Positions 52,831-61,947 are shown, counted from the first letter of the stretch. The stretch: 64,000 nucleotides of DNA from Arthrobacter sp. H35-D1 (GCF_030063185.1 NZ_JASISP010000012.1:1-64000); one strand, 5' to 3'. The notes: generated by a model from the letters alone, not told the origin. A program made the numbers and translations.

Positions 52831-54844
52831 TCAATCCTCGGCGACGCTCCTGAAGACCAGCATCAGCGCGCGCATGCCCAACACGAGGCCACCAAAGAGC
52901 AGGGCGAAACCAAAGAACCCGTAGAGGTGAATCTCCGCTGTCAGCAGCGGCCCTTCATTGCTGGTGATGAGCATGATGGCGCCCAACACGGCGGAACCGG
53001 CCAGGATGGCCACAATGAGCTGCTGGAACAGCCCGGTCAGGAAGCGGCGGTCCGAGGAGTGGCCCAAAACCCGCACGTTCATCGAGAAACGGCCTTGTTC
53101 CAAATCGTCGCTAATTTTGTTGATCCGGCGCGGGAGCTTGTCGAGCAGCGGAAGCAGCTGCATAAGCCGTTGTTCAAATTCTTCCTTGACACTGCCAAGC
53201 GTCACTTTTTCATTCATGATCCGGGCACCCTCGGTGCGCGCGGCGCCCACCAAATCCAGGGTCGGGTCGATGACAAGCAAGGTTCCTTCTACAGCGGCCA
53301 AGGCCCGGACAGCAGCACCGATCTGGGGCGGTACGGAGAATTTGTGGGCGATCACCAGGGCAAAGAGTTCACCGAACATCTTCTGGCTGCCGCCCGGGCC
53401 AAAACCGGTTCGGAGCCGTGTGAGAAGCTGCCCGAGCGAACGCTCCAAGGCTTTTTCATCCAGGCCCTCGGGCCGGTCAAGCAACTCGATCAGGGCGTCG
53501 GTGGCCCCGGCGCTGTCATTTTTGTCGATGGAGTACAACATCATGCCCAAAGCCATCTGGGTGGCGGGGCAAGCCTTCCCACGGCACCGAAATCAAGCAA
53601 CCCCAGCGTCCCTTCGGGGGTGATGAAAATATTGCCGGGGTGCAGGTCTGCATGAAAAACGCCGTCGGTGATGATTTGTTGAAGCGTGGCACCCAGCAAG
53701 GTGGCTGCCAGGACGCTGCGCTCGCCGGCGCCGAGGCCCGTCAATAGCGTGCCCGCGGAACTGACGGGACGGCCGGGAAGCTTGTCCATGACCAGGAGGC
53801 GCTCGCCGGAAAGTTCCGGATAGGCGTGCGGGACAGTAACGGCGAACTTGCCCGATTGCTCCAGCGAATGCTCAATGCTGCGCATGTTCTCCAGCTCAAT
53901 CCTGTAGTCCAGCTCCTCCGCCAGCGAATCGACGAACCCGCGGGCCAAGGCAAATACGCCAAGAGACTTGCCCCATGGGGTTGTCTTGTTGAGCCAGCGG
54001 GCCAGGCGAAGAATGATGTCGGTGTCCAAGGCAACCTGGTCCAAGGCTCCCGGACGCTGAACCTTGAGCACCACCTCGGTTCCATCCAGCAAGGTTGCCT
54101 GGTGGACCTGTGCCACGGAGGCTGAAGCCAGAGGCACGGGATCGACATGGCTGAAAACCTCCGCCAACGGCTGGCCCAGCCGTTCCTGAAGGGCCTGTTC
54201 AATGGCTGACCAAGACTCCGGGGCTGCCTTTGTCTGCAGCGACTCCAATTCGCGGATGTAAACCTCCGGCAGGAGGTCTCGTCGAGTTGAGAGCATCTGG
54301 CCCATCTTGATAAAGGCGACGCCGGCCTCATTCAGTGCGTTGCGCAGGGCCCGGGCAGTTTTTACGTCCTGGCCGAATTCGTCGTCGCGGCCGAATCCGC
54401 GCAGCCGGGAGCCCAGGCCGTGGCGCACTGCGATGGATACGACGTCGGCATAGCGTCGGGTGCGGCGCCGCCTGGCTTTCCAACCGGTGAAAAGCTGGCT
54501 GAAACTTGGCAGGGAACCCGTGGGGAATGCTGCCTCGAAGAACACCAGCGCGGCGACGCCGAGGGCAAAAATCCACCCGACGGCCAATGTCAAAAACAGC
54601 AGGGCCACAAGGGGGCCACATTCAGGCCGTTGGGGTTTTGGTCGGTTCCTGCGCGAAACAAGTACTGGACACTCAGCCCCATGGCGGCGCTCATCACGAA
54701 GCCGACCGCGATGGACCGAGGCCAGCCGATCGGAACGCCAACCACCCTCCGCACCACCGTTGCGGCAAGCCATGACTGCAGCGCCAGGAACAGCAGCCCG
54801 GCGATGCTCAGCAGCACTATCCCCACAAAATCCAGGGCCGCCAT
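52831..54844 (-). pseudogene. UbiB/AarF-family atypical kinase with two frameshifts
   Basis: Three frames together give one ~670-residue UbiB-type protein. The N-terminal part (MAALDFVGIVLLSIAGLLFLALQ...) has membrane helices and loses frame at a C-run near 54614, where one more C would join GLNVAP to LVALLFLTLAVGWIFAL. The middle part holds the kinase motifs IKMGQMLSTRRDLLP, ASASVAQVHQATL and HADLHPGNIF, and LLDFGAVG. A second shift near 53556 (one missing G) separates GRLAP from TQMALGMMLYSID and the C-terminal half, which ends with two helices. Both lesions are single-base indels in G/C runs, so sequencing error is a real alternative. Confidence 0.85.
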
Positions 54845-54967
54845 CAGGGCTGGCACTTGCTGACACTGGTTCGGGCAACGTTCACTTTGGCTCCCAGCAT
54901 GCTGGTGATTTCTAACTTCACTGTAGCCGTGCATGGGCGCTTTTACGGGCTGTGCGAACGAACGTGG

Positions 54968-56227
54968 CTAGGAGGCGGGCCGCCGGACTGGTTGCCGGCC
55001 GGGAAGCAGCGCCAGTGCCGCTGCGGCGGCAAGCGCCGCGAGGACGGCCAGGGCGCCTGCCATGGCCGCCCAGCCGAAACCCTGAAAGAGAAAACCAGCG
55101 CTCCAGCCCACCACGCTTGAACCGGCATAGTAGCTGAGGTTGTAGAGCGAAGAGGCTTGCGCCCGGCCGGTGACGGCAAGGGCTCCCGTCCAGCCGGAGG
55201 CGATGCTGTGCGCGCCAAAAAAGCCGGCAGTGAACAGCACCAAGCCCACCAGAATTACTGTCAAGGGCCGGGCCAGCGTCATGGCCAGCCCGGCCACCAT
55301 GACGGCGGTGGAGGCTAGCAGCACGGTTCGCCTGCCGAACCGCGTGGCCAGTCCGGCCACGGCACGCGAGGAAACCGTTCCGGATAGATACGCCAGGAAG
55401 AGCAGCGCTATGGCAGAGGCCGGCAACAGGTAGGGTGGCGCCTCCAGCCGGAAACCCAAGTAGTTGTAAACACTGACAAAGGAGCCCATCAGCAGGAAGG
55501 CTTGGGCGTACAGGGCCAGCAAGGACTGGTTGCGCAACTGTGGGACCAGTTTGCGCAGAACCCCGCCAAAGCCGCCGGAGGCCGCCACCGGCACGAAGCC
55601 GCGGGGCTTCGGGGCCAGCAGGAGAAAGCCGACGGCGGCAGCCGCAGCGCAGAGCGAGACGGCGAGGGTTCCCATGCGCCATCCTGCAATGTCGGCCACG
55701 GGCCCGGCCAGCAGCCGTCCGGAGAGTCCGCCCAGGGTGGTGCCTGCAACGTATACGCCGGCGGCCGCACCCGCGTGCCGGGGGCTGATCTCTTCGGTCA
55801 GGTAGGCGATGGCAAGTGCGGGTACTCCGCCCAGCGCAGCACCTTCAAGCACGCGCAAGAGAAGAAGAATTTCAAAGGTGGGGGCTGCCGGGACCAGCAA
55901 GCCCAGAATTGTTGCCAGCACCACGGCCAATCCCATGGTGCGGACCCTGCCAAGCCGGTCGGCAACAAACGACCACGGCAGGACGGCGATGGCCAGGCCC
56001 ACAGTGGCGGCTGAAACGGACAAGGCTGCCTGGGCGGCGGTGATGCCCAGATCGCGTGACATCAGCGGCAGCAGGCCCTGGACTGAATAGAGCTGGGCAA
56101 ACGTTGCCACCCCTGAACAGGCAAGCGCCGCCAGCACCCTGCGGTAACCGGTGCTGCCCTGCAGGTGGCCGTTCCACGAATTATCGCCAGCTGTTGGAAA
56201 CTTGTCCGTGCTCTTTCCCCGGGTCAC
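54968..56227 (-). CDS. MFS transporter (YnfM/AraJ-like)
   Basis: The 419-residue protein has 12 predicted helices. The motif-A loop reads FVADRLGRVRTMG, and the second half has ATRFGRRTVL. The N-terminal helix stretch FAQLYSVQGLLPLMSRDLGIT is typical of the YnfM-like drug/sugar efflux group. The GTG start at 56227 overlaps the stop of the upstream small gene (GTGA), so the two are coupled. It is the last gene in the leftward DUF427-to-MFS group. Confidence 0.88.
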   Translation of the reverse strand: MTRGKSTDKFPTAGDNSWNGHLQGSTGYRRVLAALACSGVATFAQLYSVQGLLPLMSRDLGITAAQAALSVSAATVGLAIAVLPWSFVADRLGRVRTMGLAVVLATILGLLVPAAPTFEILLLLRVLEGAALGGVPALAIAYLTEEISPRHAGAAAGVYVAGTTLGGLSGRLLAGPVADIAGWRMGTLAVSLCAAAAAVGFLLLAPKPRGFVPVAASGGFGGVLRKLVPQLRNQSLLALYAQAFLLMGSFVSVYNYLGFRLEAPPYLLPASAIALLFLAYLSGTVSSRAVAGLATRFGRRTVLLASTAVMVAGLAMTLARPLTVILVGLVLFTAGFFGAHSIASGWTGALAVTGRAQASSLYNLSYYAGSSVVGWSAGFLFQGFGWAAMAGALAVLAALAAAAALALLPGRQPVRRPAS

Positions 56228-56586
56228 AACAACAACCGTAGAACTCCCGGACCAATGCGCCTAATGGATGGACCAACCCGGGTTTCGACGTCCCCGTTTC
56301 CGATGGGCAGCGACGCCGGTGAACCGTGGAGGTGGACCTGCATCAATTCGAACGCCTCGTCTTTGGTCGCGGCCCGAAACGTTTCGTGTCTGCCGCGACA
56401 GGTGGATTGGTCCGGACGGTGCCAAAAGACCCGCCAGATCCGGCTGACAGCAATGAAGGCCAACGCAGCAAGTGCCGGCGGAAACCACGGCACTGCATCT
56501 CCGCCCCAAACTACTGCAACGCCATCCTCACCGGAGAATGTGGGGACATCCACCAGTTGAAAATGTGAGTGGATTTCACTGCCCAC
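56224..56586 (-). CDS. Small protein of unknown function coupled to the MFS gene
   Basis: The 120-residue frame from GTG 56586 includes one hydrophobic segment (VPWFPPALAALAFIAVSRIWRVFW) and a hydrophilic end with FRAATKDEAFELMQVHLHG. I do not recognise it. Support comes from its fit between the stop of the CDP-alcohol phosphatidyltransferase (36 bp upstream) and the overlapping start of the MFS gene. The open frame extends further upstream, but that part overlaps the neighbour. Confidence 0.45.
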   Translation of the reverse strand: MGSEIHSHFQLVDVPTFSGEDGVAVVWGGDAVPWFPPALAALAFIAVSRIWRVFWHRPDQSTCRGRHETFRAATKDEAFELMQVHLHGSPASLPIGNGDVETRVGPSIRRIGPGVLRLLL

Positions 56587-56621
56587 TTGCTGAGTTGCGG
56601 AGAGCTTGCCCAGGGACAAGG

Positions 56622-57386
56622 TCAAGTAGAAAGGCTTTCCCCCTGTAGTTTGCTCTTGGTGTGGCTGATCTGTCGCAACACGATCCTCAAACCGATGATG
56701 ATTTGAAGTGCGGCGGCCGGACGAATCCAGCGGGACCGTGGCATGTCCTTCATCGCACCGTGGGTAAAACTTGTCGCGGTGACGGCGACAACGCTCGCCT
56801 CCCATGCAGCGAACGTCGCGGCACGCAGCCACAGGTTTGACTCGTGCTGGAGGGTGAACCAGGTCCACAGCGCAGTATCTGCCAGGAAGTCTGCCTGCCG
56901 CCCGAACCGGGTCTCGGTACCTGTCGCACGGGAAATTTGCCCATCGAGCCAGTCAGTGGCCAGGGCCAGGATCGGCACCGCATTTCCGAGTCGACTCTCC
57001 AGTGCTGGAAGGTTCGCACGAATCAGCGTGAGGGTATTGGCAACTCCGAGTGTCTCCTGCTTCTCCAACATGCCCAGGTGACTGGCCGTGAGAATCCAGC
57101 TCGCTGCCACCCAGGTGCGGTGGCGCGGATCCGCCAGAGCAGCCAGTCCCACATGCAGCACGGTCGATTCGAGCAAGGCCCGACGATGCTCAATGGCTTG
57201 CCGGACCGAGCGCCTGGTTGCCCGGGCAAGAAATCGTGACCACGCGGCTGGAGTGTAGCTTTCGGCACGAAGCGTGGACAGGAGCTCATCGGTTGCGGCA
57301 CGGCTATCTGGTTCATCCAGGACTCCATCCCCGTCAGTCCCTGCCAAAGCGGCCATGGCCCGTGGATACCGGCGTTTAGTGCGCAC
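56622..57386 (-). CDS. CDP-alcohol phosphatidyltransferase-family membrane protein
   Basis: The 254-residue protein has the family motif D-G-x2-[AS]-R-x8-G-x3-D-x3-D as ATDWLDGQISRATGTETRFG followed by RQADFLAD, near residue 143. It should join a CDP-linked lipid to an alcohol in the membrane; the acceptor is unknown. An ~85-residue N-terminal helical region (LLSTLRAESYTPAAWSRFLARATRRS) precedes the membrane part. The start overlaps the upstream gene by 11 bases. Confidence 0.8.
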   Translation of the reverse strand: MRTKRRYPRAMAALAGTDGDGVLDEPDSRAATDELLSTLRAESYTPAAWSRFLARATRRSVRQAIEHRRALLESTVLHVGLAALADPRHRTWVAASWILTASHLGMLEKQETLGVANTLTLIRANLPALESRLGNAVPILALATDWLDGQISRATGTETRFGRQADFLADTALWTWFTLQHESNLWLRAATFAAWEASVVAVTATSFTHGAMKDMPRSRWIRPAAALQIIIGLRIVLRQISHTKSKLQGESLST

Positions 57387-57798
57387 TGCGGGCCTGCCGG
57401 ATGAGGGTGTGCACCACGACGACGGCGAGGATGCCCGGAAGGATGGAGATCAAGGACTCCGGTATCGGGCCGATGATTCCGAGCACGGCGGGGCCTCGCA
57501 GTGCGCCAGCGTTGTCAAGCAGCAGGGTTGCCGCCAAGGCTAAACCTGCGCCGATCCCTGTGCTGGCCAGCACCATCCGCCACGAGGATGCCGGGCGTCG
57601 AAGCCGCAGGATCACGAACGGGGCGATTGCGACGAGGAACGGGTCGAAATGGTAAGTGGTGGTGGGGTGGGCCACAGCGAGCAGGAACCAGCCGGCGGCC
57701 ACAGCCAGAGCAACCACCGTCCCCGGCCACAACTGCGCTGCGATCGAGCGGGTGGGAGTCATTGTCGTTTCGACCGGTGCTGGTGCTTTTACGTTCAT
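57376..57798 (-). CDS. Small integral membrane protein
   Basis: The 140-residue protein has a short hydrophilic start and four likely helices: [56 protein letters not shown] and LISILPGILAVVVVHTLI. ATG 57798 overlaps the stop of the DUF427 gene (ATGA), which fixes the start. I do not recognise the family. Confidence 0.7.
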   Translation of the reverse strand: MNVKAPAPVETTMTPTRSIAAQLWPGTVVALAVAAGWFLLAVAHPTTTYHFDPFLVAIAPFVILRLRRPASSWRMVLASTGIGAGLALAATLLLDNAGALRGPAVLGIIGPIPESLISILPGILAVVVVHTLIRQARSAH

Positions 57799-58067
57799 CG
57801 CGGTCCGGCCAGCTTCAACCACCGGCAAGCTCTTGGCTTCTTCGGCTCAAAGTCCGCGGCCGGGACCTTGGCAACCTTGACTCCGTGCCGAAACGTGACG
57901 TGTCCGCGCATGTTCCCTGCCGCTTGCAAGGGGTGCGGGTAGTACCAGGCGGCGTCCGGATTGGCGGGCTCGCCGATTCTAAGTGTGCAATATTTTCCCT
58001 CAACCCGGATCGTGTGCGCCGATTCTGCGAGGACTACACCGTTCCAGCGTGCTTGATAGATGTGCAT
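57795..58067 (-). CDS. DUF427-family protein (copy 1)
   Basis: The 90-residue protein reads MHIYQARWNGVVLAESAHTIRVEGKYC..., with PDAAWYYPHPLQAAGNMRGHVTFRHGVKV. This is the DUF427 pattern with the W-x-Y-P and G-H-[VI]-x-F motifs. It starts a leftward, translationally coupled group (DUF427, membrane protein, CDP-alcohol transferase, small protein, MFS). A second, diverged copy lies at 62729 on the other strand. The biochemical function is unknown. Confidence 0.82.
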   Translation of the reverse strand: MHIYQARWNGVVLAESAHTIRVEGKYCTLRIGEPANPDAAWYYPHPLQAAGNMRGHVTFRHGVKVAKVPAADFEPKKPRACRWLKLAGPR

Positions 58068-58440
58068 GATGGCTCCATTTCGTTCCGGCTTTGTCCCCAC
58101 CAAGGTACGGTGCCGGTGGCGGCGGCTCAGCAATCTCAATCACACAACACTTCGATCGTGAAGGCCACTCCACCTTGTGCCTTGCTGCGAGGACGGCCGT
58201 TGTGTGTCCTCGATCGCAGGACTTCATCCGGGCCGGCCCTACTATTGGTGGGGTCGGGTTTCACGGGTGACAGGGACGCTTCCACTAGACGTCCCTCCCG
58301 GAGGAAAGCACCATGTTCGCCTGGGCGCCCGAAGGGCGGCTAGGCTGGCGCCACCTCCCGGCCCTGCGCGTAACCTGATGGCAACGGCAACGCGTCAAGA
58401 TTTTGGGAATGCCGCGTTGCCCATCGAGGAGGAACTTTTC
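58068..58440. other. Divergent intergenic region with a possible 21-residue leader peptide
   Basis: A 22-codon frame at 58313-58378 (MFAWAPEGRLGWRHLPALRVT) has GGAGGAAAG upstream, and its TGA overlaps an ATG at 58378 that is in frame with the flavoprotein remnant. It could be a leader peptide or a chance frame. Promoters for both divergent groups should lie here. Confidence 0.35.
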
Positions 58441-58806
58441 ATGGCTGAGATTGTGGCTGCTGTAGTCCCGGCGGTGGGGCTTGGCGGGGAATGCCCTGAT
58501 TCTGGCTACATTTCGAGCAAGATGACGATCCGGGCTGGAAAATCCCCGGGGGAAGCTCGCAGGGCCGACGGCGTCTCCGACCACTACGCCGGTTCCGCGG
58601 GCATGACCGGGCAGCAGGCCCATGCTGCCAGCTTGCTGGTTCGGGTGGGCGCCACTGATCTGGCGCCGTCGGCCCGCGGGTGGATCGACAAAGCCGGATC
58701 CCCGGGATCCATCAACCTCCTCGAACAGGCTGACTGCGGAGTGCTGGTCGGAGCCACGTCCGTCGGACCAGCCGGGGATGACGACGCCCCGGCCCGCCTT
58801 GAGTGA
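58441..58806 (+). pseudogene. Internally deleted mercuric-reductase-like flavoprotein remnant
   Basis: The 121-residue open frame joins two distant parts of a pyridine-nucleotide-disulfide oxidoreductase. One is the N-terminal active-site region (GLGGECPDSGYISSKMTIRAG, then EARRADGV), in which the second redox Cys is replaced by Tyr. The other is the C-terminal dimerisation segment (ARGWIDKAGSPGSINLLEQ, GVLVGATSVGPAGDD). About 300 expected residues between them are absent and the deletion is in frame. GGAGGAAC sits 6 bases before ATG 58441, so a mini-protein could still be made. An in-frame ATG at 58378 is an alternative start. Confidence 0.72.
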
Positions 58807-58846
58807 ACCAGCCGGCATGGAAAGGGAAGCAGCTGCGGGGAGGACC

Positions 58847-59521
58847 GTGAAGAGTGAACCAGATGGAACGAGCAGACGCTCGGCGCTCCTGCGGCTGGGG
58901 ATCCTTGTGGTTCTCGTGGCTGCCTCCACCGTGGCGGTACTAGTGTTTCCGCTCCCGCCGGTCGAAGAGCTCCGAGCCTATTTCGCCACTATGGGCTGGT
59001 GGGGGCCTGCCGCCTTCATCCTGGTCTACGCCGCCGTGACCCTTGCTCCATTGCCCAAGAGCGTCCTCTCAGTTGCAGCGGGGCTGATCTTTGGGCTCGG
59101 CGGTGGCGTCGCCGTCGTCTATGCTGCCGCGATGCTCGGTTCCGTGGCCGCCTTCTGGTTGGGCCGCCGGCTGGGCCGTGAGGCTGTGGAGAAATTCATC
59201 GGGACACGGGTGGAGAAAATCGACCGGCTGCTGAGCAGGCGCGGGCTGGCGGCCATGATTGGAGTCCGGCTGGTTCCAGTGTTTCCGTTTACGGCGATCA
59301 ACTATGCGGCCGGGCTGACCTCCATCGGCTGGTGGCACTACGTCGTCGGGACAGCGATCGGCATCCTTCCCGGCACGGTGAGTTACGTGGCGCTGGGTGC
59401 GTTCGGCCTTACTCCGGGATGGCAGCTCGACATCGCGCTCGGTGCCCTCGCCGTGCTGACTATTGCGGGGCTGGTGGTCGCCGTCCTGCGGGGTCGGAAA
59501 AGGAAGGCAGACGATGTTTGA
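58847..59521 (+). CDS. TVP38/TMEM64-family membrane protein
   Basis: The 224-residue protein has the VTT/SNARE-associated domain: APLPKSVLSVAAGLIFGLGGG, AFWLGRRLGREAVEKF and VRLVPVFPFTAINYAAGLTSIGWWHYVVGTAIGILPG (in parts). Five to six helices are likely. Relatives move or remodel membrane lipids (DedA/VTT family) and are often found with mercuric-reductase-like genes. GTG 58847 has GGGGAGG upstream; ATG 58817 has no such site. The next gene overlaps by 8 bases. Confidence 0.88.
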   Translation: MKSEPDGTSRRSALLRLGILVVLVAASTVAVLVFPLPPVEELRAYFATMGWWGPAAFILVYAAVTLAPLPKSVLSVAAGLIFGLGGGVAVVYAAAMLGSVAAFWLGRRLGREAVEKFIGTRVEKIDRLLSRRGLAAMIGVRLVPVFPFTAINYAAGLTSIGWWHYVVGTAIGILPGTVSYVALGAFGLTPGWQLDIALGALAVLTIAGLVVAVLRGRKRKADDV

Positions 59522-60140
59522 TGCCAAGTTGCGCCGGGCCATGGGCCCTGCCACGGAACGGGCCGCCATCTGGCTGGACCGGCCGTGGATCACCCCCGAC
59601 AGGTTGACGGGGTTGAATCTGGTTCTAGGCCTGGCCAGTGCCGCCTTCGCTGCCGGGCAGTGGTGGCTGCCGGCACTGGCCGCGTGGCTGTTGTGCCGGA
59701 TCGCCGATGGCCTTGACGGCCCGCTGGCCCGGCTCCGAAACCGCCGAAATGGCACTGAGGACACCGGCAGGGGCGGATTCTGGGACATCTGCGCCGATTT
59801 CATCGTCTATGGTGCGACGGTGGTTGGCGTCGGCATCGGCGCCAGTGCCGCGTTCGGTGCTCCTTGGTTGCCGTTCCTGCTGGTCCTTTTCGCCTACTAC
59901 ATCAACGGCACGGCCTTCCTGGCGTTCTCTTCCATTGCCGAAAAAACCGGCCGCCAGATCCGGGACGGCCGCTCACTGTCGTTCCTGGCCGGCCTGACCG
60001 AGGGCGCGGAGACCGTGGCGGTGCACAGCCTGTGGCTGATCTTCCCGGGTGCTGCATGGGAAATCGCCGCCATCTGGGCGGTGCTGGTCACGGCCAGCGC
60101 CATCCAGCGGATCATTGCCGGCTACCGGTCGCTGCGGTGA
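59514..60140 (+). CDS. CDP-alcohol phosphatidyltransferase-family protein (second)
   Basis: The 208-residue protein has the full catalytic motif DGLDGPLARLRNRRNGTEDT, then GRGGFWDICADF, with spacing slightly longer than the standard between the Arg and the Gly, and about six helices. It should make or modify a phospholipid. The ATG overlaps the TVP38 stop, so the two are translated together. The leftward group across the intergenic region carries another member of this family that shares little beyond the motif. Confidence 0.87.
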   Translation: MFDAKLRRAMGPATERAAIWLDRPWITPDRLTGLNLVLGLASAAFAAGQWWLPALAAWLLCRIADGLDGPLARLRNRRNGTEDTGRGGFWDICADFIVYGATVVGVGIGASAAFGAPWLPFLLVLFAYYINGTAFLAFSSIAEKTGRQIRDGRSLSFLAGLTEGAETVAVHSLWLIFPGAAWEIAAIWAVLVTASAIQRIIAGYRSLR

Positions 60141-60219
60141 GCTGCAACCCGGTCCATCCAACGGTGTCGCCCCCAGGCCAGGGCGGCCGTGGTGCGGCGC
60201 ATCACCGGGGACGTGAACG

Positions 60220-60557
60220 TCACCCGGAGCACTTGCCGGTCGCGACCAGCGCCTGTCGGAAGCGGATCTGCTCGCCGCCCACCTCGGCCACACCGGGGCC
60301 ACGGAACACCAGGGTGCCCTTAATGACGGTCATTCCGACGGCGCCCCGGTCGGTGCTCGCAGGGTGGCGGCGTGCTCGGCCGCTGAGAGGAGCGTCTTGG
60401 ACGGGACGCATCCTGTCCACAGGCAGTCACCCCCGGTGCGGGCGTGTTCGACCAGCACTGTGCGCACCCCGAACCCGGTGGCCAGCTTGGCGCCGACGAT
60501 TCCGGCCGTGCCCCCGCCAACAACCAGCAGATCAACGAGCGGGTGCTTGACTGTCAT
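60220..60557 (-). pseudogene. N-terminal remnant of a second mercuric-reductase-like flavoprotein
   Basis: From ATG 60557 the frame reads LVDLLVVGGGTAGIVGAKLA (FAD-binding Gly motif) and GGDCLWTGCVPSKTLLSA (redox-active disulfide), then stops at 60330 after APTGAPSE. In another frame, MTVIKGTLVFRGPGVAEVGG and RFRQALVATGK follow directly, which match the region ~100 residues further on in the family. So it has both an internal loss and a frame change, and the NAD-binding and dimer domains are gone. Confidence 0.78.
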
Positions 60558-60670
60558 GATGGACTGCTCGTGGATGATGCTCAATGCTGGAGATGGCGCT
60601 CGCCGGTGCGGTCCGCTGTGGCTGTTCGGCCGTCGGGGAACGAATCAGAACGAACTGGAAGGAGCCCGCC

Positions 60671-61327
60671 TTGGGTGATAAATACACCCGGTTTGCCCCC
60701 TTTTACGATCTATTGTCAGGGGAGTACCCCATCTATCATGCCGGACGGGTGCTCGGTATCAACGCGCTGGCCCCCTCCAAGGGCCAGCAGGTGGTGGATG
60801 TGGGATGCGGCACGGGGCTGAATTTTGCTTTGCTGCAGCAACGCATCGGCGCCTCCGGCACGATTGTTGGCATTGACCGCAGCGCCCAGATGCTCCGCCA
60901 GGCCCGGCGGCGGGCCAAGGCCCAGCACTGGTCCAATGTCATCTTGGTCCAGGCGGACATGGTTCTTGCAGACCCCGCCACCCTCTCGGCCCAGATTGTG
61001 TCGGCAGGGGGATCGGCCCTCGCGGATGCCGCCCTAGCCACGTACTCGTTGTCCCTGATGGGCGGTTGGGAACAGGCCTGGGCAACCACGACGTCGCTGC
61101 TGGCCCCGGGGGGACGGGTCGGCGTCGTGGACATGCAAGACCCCGTGGGCTGGGCGCGCTGGCTGACTCCGCTGGCACGGCTGGCCTGCACCTGGGGCGG
61201 CTCCGACATCCATGCCGCACCCTGGCGAGCCGTGGAGGAACAATGCACCGAGGTCATCCGGGCCTCCGCCCGGGCCGGGCACCTGCAGATCCGGGCCGGC
61301 AACACCATGCCAGCCCGAACCGGATGA
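60671..61327 (+). CDS. Class I SAM-dependent methyltransferase
   Basis: The 218-residue protein begins at TTG 60671 (GGAAGGAG seven bases upstream) with GDKYTRFAPFYDLLSGEYPIYHAGR. Motif I is VVDVGCGTGLNFALLQ, followed by VGIDRSAQMLRQARRRA. The N-terminal YTRFAPFYD pattern is shared with UbiE and PmtA-type enzymes that methylate quinones or phosphatidylethanolamine. With phosphatidyltransferase and TVP38 neighbours, a lipid substrate is plausible but unproven. Confidence 0.85.
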   Translation: MGDKYTRFAPFYDLLSGEYPIYHAGRVLGINALAPSKGQQVVDVGCGTGLNFALLQQRIGASGTIVGIDRSAQMLRQARRRAKAQHWSNVILVQADMVLADPATLSAQIVSAGGSALADAALATYSLSLMGGWEQAWATTTSLLAPGGRVGVVDMQDPVGWARWLTPLARLACTWGGSDIHAAPWRAVEEQCTEVIRASARAGHLQIRAGNTMPARTG

Positions 61328-61485
61328 ACCCAACACCGCAGTCCCCGGAGCCGTGCTGCGAAAAGCCAAAAAGAGGACAATCCGGTGGCCATGGCTTGTT
61401 GTGTACTCCAGATTACTGAAGAGGGGCGCCGGACGGACCTAGCTTGAAGGGGTTAGCACAACCAACTCCACGAAAGGCCGCCACC

Positions 61486-61947
61486 ATGGCTACCGCATCA
61501 GCGCTTACACACTCGTCCCCTTCGTCCAGCCTGGGCAGGCGCGTTCTCGGCGGGGTCGCCGGTGGCCTTGCCGGCGGCATCGTCTTCGGGATGATGATGG
61601 CAATGATGGCAATGATGGGCATGTTGCCCACGATCGCTTCCATGGTTGGTTCCTCGTCGGCGGTGGTCGGATTCGGCGTCCACCTGATGATTTCGGTGCT
61701 GATCGGGCTGGGCCTGACCGTCCTGTTCGGCAACCGGCTCCTGACCGGATACCGCCGCGGCGCACTCGTGGGGGTTGTCCACGGAGCAATCTGGTGGGTC
61801 CTGGGCCCACTCATGATCATGCCCGCCATGATGGGCATGCCCCTTTTCGCCCTCAACCCGACTGCCGTGCTGAGCCTGATGGGCCACATGGTCTTTGGCG
61901 CTATTCTTGGGTTGGTGGCCGTACGGGTCATTGCGGGCCGGCCATGA
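61486..61947 (+). CDS. Methionine-rich multi-pass membrane protein
   Basis: The 153-residue protein has four to five helices and dense Met clusters: GMMMAMMAMMGMLPTIASM in the first helix region and LMIMPAMMGMP near residue 108, plus LMGHMVFG. Met clusters in membrane proteins can bind Cu(I) or simply pack helices. GAAAGG lies upstream of ATG 61486. The stop overlaps an ATG (61944) in frame with the Crp-type gene, hinting at coupling. Confidence 0.75.
   Translation: MATASALTHSSPSSSLGRRVLGGVAGGLAGGIVFGMMMAMMAMMGMLPTIASMVGSSSAVVGFGVHLMISVLIGLGLTVLFGNRLLTGYRRGALVGVVHGAIWWVLGPLMIMPAMMGMPLFALNPTAVLSLMGHMVFGAILGLVAVRVIAGRP

Noticed and set aside
61474-61489. GCCGCCACCATGG, identical to the eukaryotic Kozak consensus
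   Set aside because: Coincidence in GC-rich bacterial DNA; GAAAGG upstream is the relevant ribosome-binding site.
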